Shown here piece after piece: positions 61,392 through 64,000 of a stretch of 64,000 bases of DNA (its first letter is position 1; each line of letters begins with the position of its first letter). The DNA is from Flavisolibacter tropicus (GTDB lineage Bacteria; Bacteroidota; Bacteroidia; Chitinophagales; Chitinophagaceae), in NCBI RefSeq assembly GCF_001644645.1, contig NZ_CP011390.1, forward strand, positions 372,001 to 436,000, in the 5' to 3' direction. Under the pieces are notes generated by a model that saw only the letters and a program-made list of their open reading frames with translations, was not told where the DNA came from and ran no database searches. A program made the position numbers and the translations under genes.

Positions 61392-61730
61392 GAACAAGGA
61401 ATGATGAATGATGAGTAATGAGTGGGATGGGTGTTGTATCTTTAGGTTCTTATTTTGAAGGGGATTTTATCCCTACTTATTACATATTTCTTTATTGTTT
61501 CTTCAGGATAAACAGGTAGACAGGTGCGGACAAGGTACGGCCGAGTATGGGCTTTGGTACGGGTGAGGTATGGACTTCATACGGAGTTAGTATGGACCTG
61601 ATACGGAGTTAGTATGGACCTGATACGGAGTTACTATGGCTTCTATACGGAGTAACTATGAAGGGACAGAGGAGTATTAGTGAAGGTACTAAGAAGGAGC
61701 ACCGAAGGTAGAGCGGAGTGGTAGGGAAGG
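61392..61730 (+). repeat. Dispersed intergenic element, copy B
   Basis: Copy B carries the same ordered words as copy A (24991-25360): GAACAAGGAATGATGAAT (61392-61409), TTGTATCTTTAGG (61434-61446), a 22-bp tandem array (61579-61666) and AGCGGAGTGGTAG (61712-61724). It lies in the 690-bp gap between the receptor gene and panB. Beyond it the gap has a CGCAAAGACGCAAAG word and a terminator, and no gene I can support. Confidence 0.75.
61579..61666 (+). repeat. 22-bp tandem array, four units, copy B
   Basis: Units begin at 61579, 61601, 61623 and 61645. The first two are identical; each starts ATACGGAGTWA, as in copy A. Unit order ends (TGGACCTG, TGGACCTG, GGCTTCT, TGAAGGGA) resemble those of copy A, so the arrays share ancestry. 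Confidence 0.85.
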
Positions 61731-61784
61731 TCTGAACCGGGATTGGGAGGAAGGGATTTAATGATTGGGGAAGGGCGGAAAGGA

Positions 61785-61804
61785 TTTCACGCAAAGACGC
61801 AAAG
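61785..61804 (+). other. TTTCACGCAAAGACGCAAAG word (dispersed-repeat-like)
   Basis: A 20-base word with an internal GCAAAGAC-GCAAAG duplication in gene-free DNA. I recall similar CGCAAAGACGCAAAG strings in intergenic DNA of unrelated bacteria, but cannot verify it here. Possible transcription, recombination or repeat relic. Confidence 0.4.
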
Positions 61805-61866
61805 AGGAGAAGGCGCAAATAACACTAAGGGCAAAAAGAGGGTAAGAAGGAAAAGAGAAGGGATAT

Positions 61867-61904
61867 AAACTAAAAAGCACTCTTTTAAGAGTGCTTTTTA
61901 GTTT
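61867..61904 (-). terminator. Terminator after panB
   Basis: Perfect 18-bp arms AAACTAAAAAGCACTCTT / AAGAGTGCTTTTTAGTTT around TT, 52 bases past the panB stop. The symmetrical shape could also act on the other strand. Confidence 0.88.
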
Positions 61905-61955
61905 ATTAGATGGAGGGGCATTTACGTCTTACGGTTGACGTATTTACCAACACCA

Positions 61956-62771
61956 TTAATAAGATTCAGATTCTGAAGGGAAGCCGCCTTTTTTTACATC
62001 GTCAATGTATTGTTTAACAGCGCCGGTTACCTGCTCGTATAGGTTTAAATACTGGCGTAAGAAGCGGGGGCGGAACTCTGTGTTGATACCTAACATATCG
62101 TGCATAACCAGCACCTGTCCATCGCAATGTGGGCCAGCACCAATACCGATTGTGGGGATGTGTAAGCTTTGTGAAACCACCTTTGCTAATGCCGCTGGTA
62201 TTTTTTCCAATACCAATGAAAAGCATCCGGCTTCTTGTAGTATTAAAGCGTCGGATTTTAACTTATTGGCCTCAGCTTCTTCTTTGGCGCGTACGTTATA
62301 GCTACCAAACTTATAAATGGATTGAGGTGTAAGCCCTAAATGTCCCATAACGGGGATACCTGCCGAAATGATTCGTTTTACAGAATCAATGATCTCTTCA
62401 CCACCTTCCAGCTTGATAGCATGAGCACCCGTTTCTTTCATGATACGAATAGCAGAAGCCAGGGCGATATCCGAGTTGGATTGATAAGCACCGAAAGGTA
62501 GATCTACAACCACTAAACAACGTTTAGCACCACGTACTACAGAACTGGCATGGTAGATCATCTGATCCAGCGTAATCGGCAATGTAGTTTCATGACCAGC
62601 CATTACATTGGAAGCGGAGTCACCCACCAATATAACATCAATACCTGAAGCATCAATGAGACGTGCAAACGAAAAATCGTAAGCTGTAAGCATTGATATT
62701 TTTTGTCCTGAATTCTTTAACTTTTGAAGTGTAGCCGTCGTTATTCTCTTTATATCAGCAGCAGCGCTCAT
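61956..62771 (-). CDS. panB: 3-methyl-2-oxobutanoate hydroxymethyltransferase
   Basis: The ATG at 62771 gives 271 residues; a TTG six codons upstream is less likely. The protein is a TIM barrel with the [19 protein letters not shown] start (about 25-43), the metal loop [18 protein letters not shown] (50-67), AIKLEGGEE (Lys/Glu region near 118), the GHLGLTPQS segment (142-150), and [20 protein letters not shown] near 207-226. It makes ketopantoate for coenzyme A. Length is normal. The gene stands alone with its own terminator. Confidence 0.94.
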   Translation of the reverse strand: MSAAADIKRITTATLQKLKNSGQKISMLTAYDFSFARLIDASGIDVILVGDSASNVMAGHETTLPITLDQMIYHASSVVRGAKRCLVVVDLPFGAYQSNSDIALASAIRIMKETGAHAIKLEGGEEIIDSVKRIISAGIPVMGHLGLTPQSIYKFGSYNVRAKEEAEANKLKSDALILQEAGCFSLVLEKIPAALAKVVSQSLHIPTIGIGAGPHCDGQVLVMHDMLGINTEFRPRFLRQYLNLYEQVTGAVKQYIDDVKKGGFPSESESY

Positions 62772-62821
62772 GTCACTAATTTGAGGCAAATTACAAAATA
62801 GTGTAATAGCTGAACAGGTTC

Positions 62822-63712
62822 TTATTTCTGCTTGGCCATTACTTCATCATACAGCAAATGTGTTAAGCCGTCGGCCAAACCAATTTTAGGAACAAAAATC
62901 TCTTCTGCATCGGCCCAACGCATTACGTTAATATAGATTATTAAGGCATGCGAAATGACGTCGGCCCGATCTTCACGCAGTTTATAAAGGCTCATGCGTT
63001 GTGAAAGCGTAAGGCTATTGAACTCTTTATAATAGGAACGTAATAAATCAAGTGATAGTGGCTTGCCTTCTTTGCGTTTGGATAAAGAAAACACTTTGTT
63101 GATGTTACCTCCAGATCCTATACAAGTAACATGGTGGTAACCTTTTGTTTTTTGCTTGATAAACTCCTTTATTTCGTCCCAGGTCTTTTCATGTACCTGG
63201 TTTTTTAAAAGACGGATGGTACCTATGTTGAACGACTCTTTGAAAATCAACTTGCCGTCGCTAAAGAAGGTGAGTTCGGTACTACCACCACCTACATCTA
63301 TATAGAGATATGACTCTTCTGAGGTAAGATTTTCTGCTATATGATTCTCATAAATATAGGAGGCTTCCTCTTCACCGGTAATTACTTTGATCTCTATTCC
63401 TGTTTTATCTTTTACCTGCGTAAGAATCTCTTTAGCATTAGTGGCATCGCGCATGGCCGAAGTGGCTGCGGCTTTTAAATGATGTACGCCATAAACATCC
63501 ATCAACAACTTATATGACTCGATTGTTTTGTACAACATTTCAGCCCTTTCTGTATCTATAAACCCTTTTTCAAAAACATCAAAGCCCAGGCGTAGTGGTA
63601 CGCGAACCAGGGTCACTTTTACAAAATCAGGCTTGCCATTTGGCAGGTGGATCACATCGTTTATTAATAAACGAGCGGCGTTACTTCCGATATCAATGGC
63701 TGCTAACTTCAA
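62822..63712 (-). CDS. Ppx/GppA-family phosphatase (exopolyphosphatase)
   Basis: The protein (296 residues) starts with TTG at 63712, the only sensible start because the phosphate-binding strand [15 protein letters not shown] begins at residue 3 and a stop lies three codons upstream. Further motifs are [10 protein letters not shown] (83-92), [12 protein letters not shown] (116-127) and [19 protein letters not shown] (about 136-154). It cleaves polyphosphate or pppGpp; length is close to the shorter Ppx branch. It begins 20 bases inside the 3' end of ppk1, implying translational coupling in a polyphosphate synthesis-degradation pair. Confidence 0.9.
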   Translation of the reverse strand: MKLAAIDIGSNAARLLINDVIHLPNGKPDFVKVTLVRVPLRLGFDVFEKGFIDTERAEMLYKTIESYKLLMDVYGVHHLKAAATSAMRDATNAKEILTQVKDKTGIEIKVITGEEEASYIYENHIAENLTSEESYLYIDVGGGSTELTFFSDGKLIFKESFNIGTIRLLKNQVHEKTWDEIKEFIKQKTKGYHHVTCIGSGGNINKVFSLSKRKEGKPLSLDLLRSYYKEFNSLTLSQRMSLYKLREDRADVISHALIIYINVMRWADAEEIFVPKIGLADGLTHLLYDEVMAKQK

Positions 63713-64000
63713 GGGAATGCTTTATTTTACTGTGTAAATAATTGTAGGTTTCCACTTGAGAGCGGATAGGTGTGTTGTATTCATTTTGGACATACTCATT
63801 GCTTAGTTCATTATTCAGAACACGGGCCTTGACATTGTCCTGCAATTGGATATTGAGAATGTCTTTTAACTCCTGTTTCAAGCGATCATCCAAAATAGGG
63901 CAGGAGGCTTCTACGCGATGGTCAATATTACGAACCATCCAGTCGGCAGATGATATATATACCTTTTCCTTACCGTTATTATGAAATACCCAAACCCGCG
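63693..64000 (-). CDS. ppk: Polyphosphate kinase 1, C-terminal fragment
   Basis: The frame is open from the window edge and shows the Ppk1 C-terminal end: RVWVFHNNGKEKVYISSADW (first complete codon at 63996-63998 on the minus strand), followed by MVRNIDHRVEASCPI and the Lys-rich close. The catalytic histidine regions lie outside the window. Ppk1 builds polyphosphate from ATP at the inner membrane. The 3' end overlaps the ppx gene by 20 bases. Only the last 102 residues are visible, but they are characteristic. Confidence 0.92.
   Translation of the reverse strand, partial: RVWVFHNNGKEKVYISSADWMVRNIDHRVEASCPILDDRLKQELKDILNIQLQDNVKARVLNNELSNEYVQNEYNTPIRSQVETYNYLHSKIKHSLEVSSH

Noticed and set aside
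61609..61818. A 69-residue minus frame across copy B
   Set aside because: It crosses the tandem array and gene-free DNA, and its composition is repeat-driven.

Overview
The window looks like a chromosomal segment of a Bacteroidota bacterium, most likely a Chitinophagaceae-like member. The reasons are: TonB-dependent receptors with carboxypeptidase-regulatory N-termini; the block miaB - sigma-54 activator - lptE - TPR protein - secG; DUF4199, DUF5686 and DUF2279 proteins; moderate-to-low GC; almost no Shine-Dalgarno sequences; and repeated use of the Bacteroidota -7 promoter motif TAnnTTTG just upstream of start codons. It is mostly housekeeping DNA. I see no prophage, plasmid backbone, insertion sequence, CRISPR array or rRNA operon.

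Layout. 1-5.96 kb (minus): surface-sugar genes (GHMP/heptose kinase, GT4, polyprenyl-phosphate GT2) downstream of a DUF4199 membrane protein and a dihydroorotase homologue that has lost its metal ligands, then a TlpA thioredoxin and a TrmH methyltransferase. 6.06 kb: tRNA-Pro(GGG). 6.2-13.2 kb (minus): redoxin, YihY, MltG, SecG, TPR protein, LptE, sigma-54 activator, MiaB. 13.3-24.5 kb (mixed strands): outer-membrane barrel, two Fe-S proteins that look like partners but are separated, ATP-grasp, LysE, STAS-like, PRTase, DUF2279, phosphoglucomutase. 24.5-25.5 kb: a gene-free stretch carrying copy A of a dispersed repeat with a 22-bp tandem array. 25.5-34.9 kb: ICMT-like, Pcm, penicillin acylase, a frameshifted DUF5686 gene, TrhO, PurC. 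35.1-39.0 kb: TonB receptor plus fasciclin lipoprotein. 39.1-44.1 kb: coiled-coil membrane protein, HolA, RibF, PurM, FtsE. 44.1-48.3 kb: second surface-sugar cluster (GT2, GT4, WecB-like epimerase, Gfo/Idh oxidoreductase). 48.4-51.2 kb: outer-membrane barrel and tRNA-His. 51.2-51.8 kb: intergenic region with an 11-bp-period AT-rich array. 51.8-57.8 kb: Prc/CtpA protease, DinB, S8 protease, OmpA. 57.8-61.3 kb: ALDH7 and TonB receptor. 61.3-61.95 kb: copy B of the dispersed repeat. 62-64 kb: PanB, Ppx/GppA and the 3' end of Ppk1, which overlaps Ppx.

How the genes fit together. The dominant theme is the envelope: making and exporting surface polysaccharide or LPS (two glycosyltransferase groups, heptose-type kinase, LptE), trimming peptidoglycan (MltG, FtsE), secretion (SecG), periplasmic redox and proteolysis (TlpA, redoxin, Prc, S8), and nutrient uptake (three TonB-type barrels plus OMP_b-brl proteins). 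Nucleotide and cofactor genes (purC, purM, ribF, panB) and polyphosphate metabolism (ppk1-ppx) are interleaved.

Most worth a second look: the degenerate dihydroorotase; the dispersed intergenic element with its tandem 22-mers; the 11-bp phased array; a perfect terminator-like hairpin inside a glycosyltransferase gene; an identical 18-nt 3' end (C-terminal PVKSF) on two neighbouring extracytoplasmic proteases; and the single-base frameshift in the DUF5686 gene. All calls rest on reading the sequence and recalled family knowledge; no database search was run.
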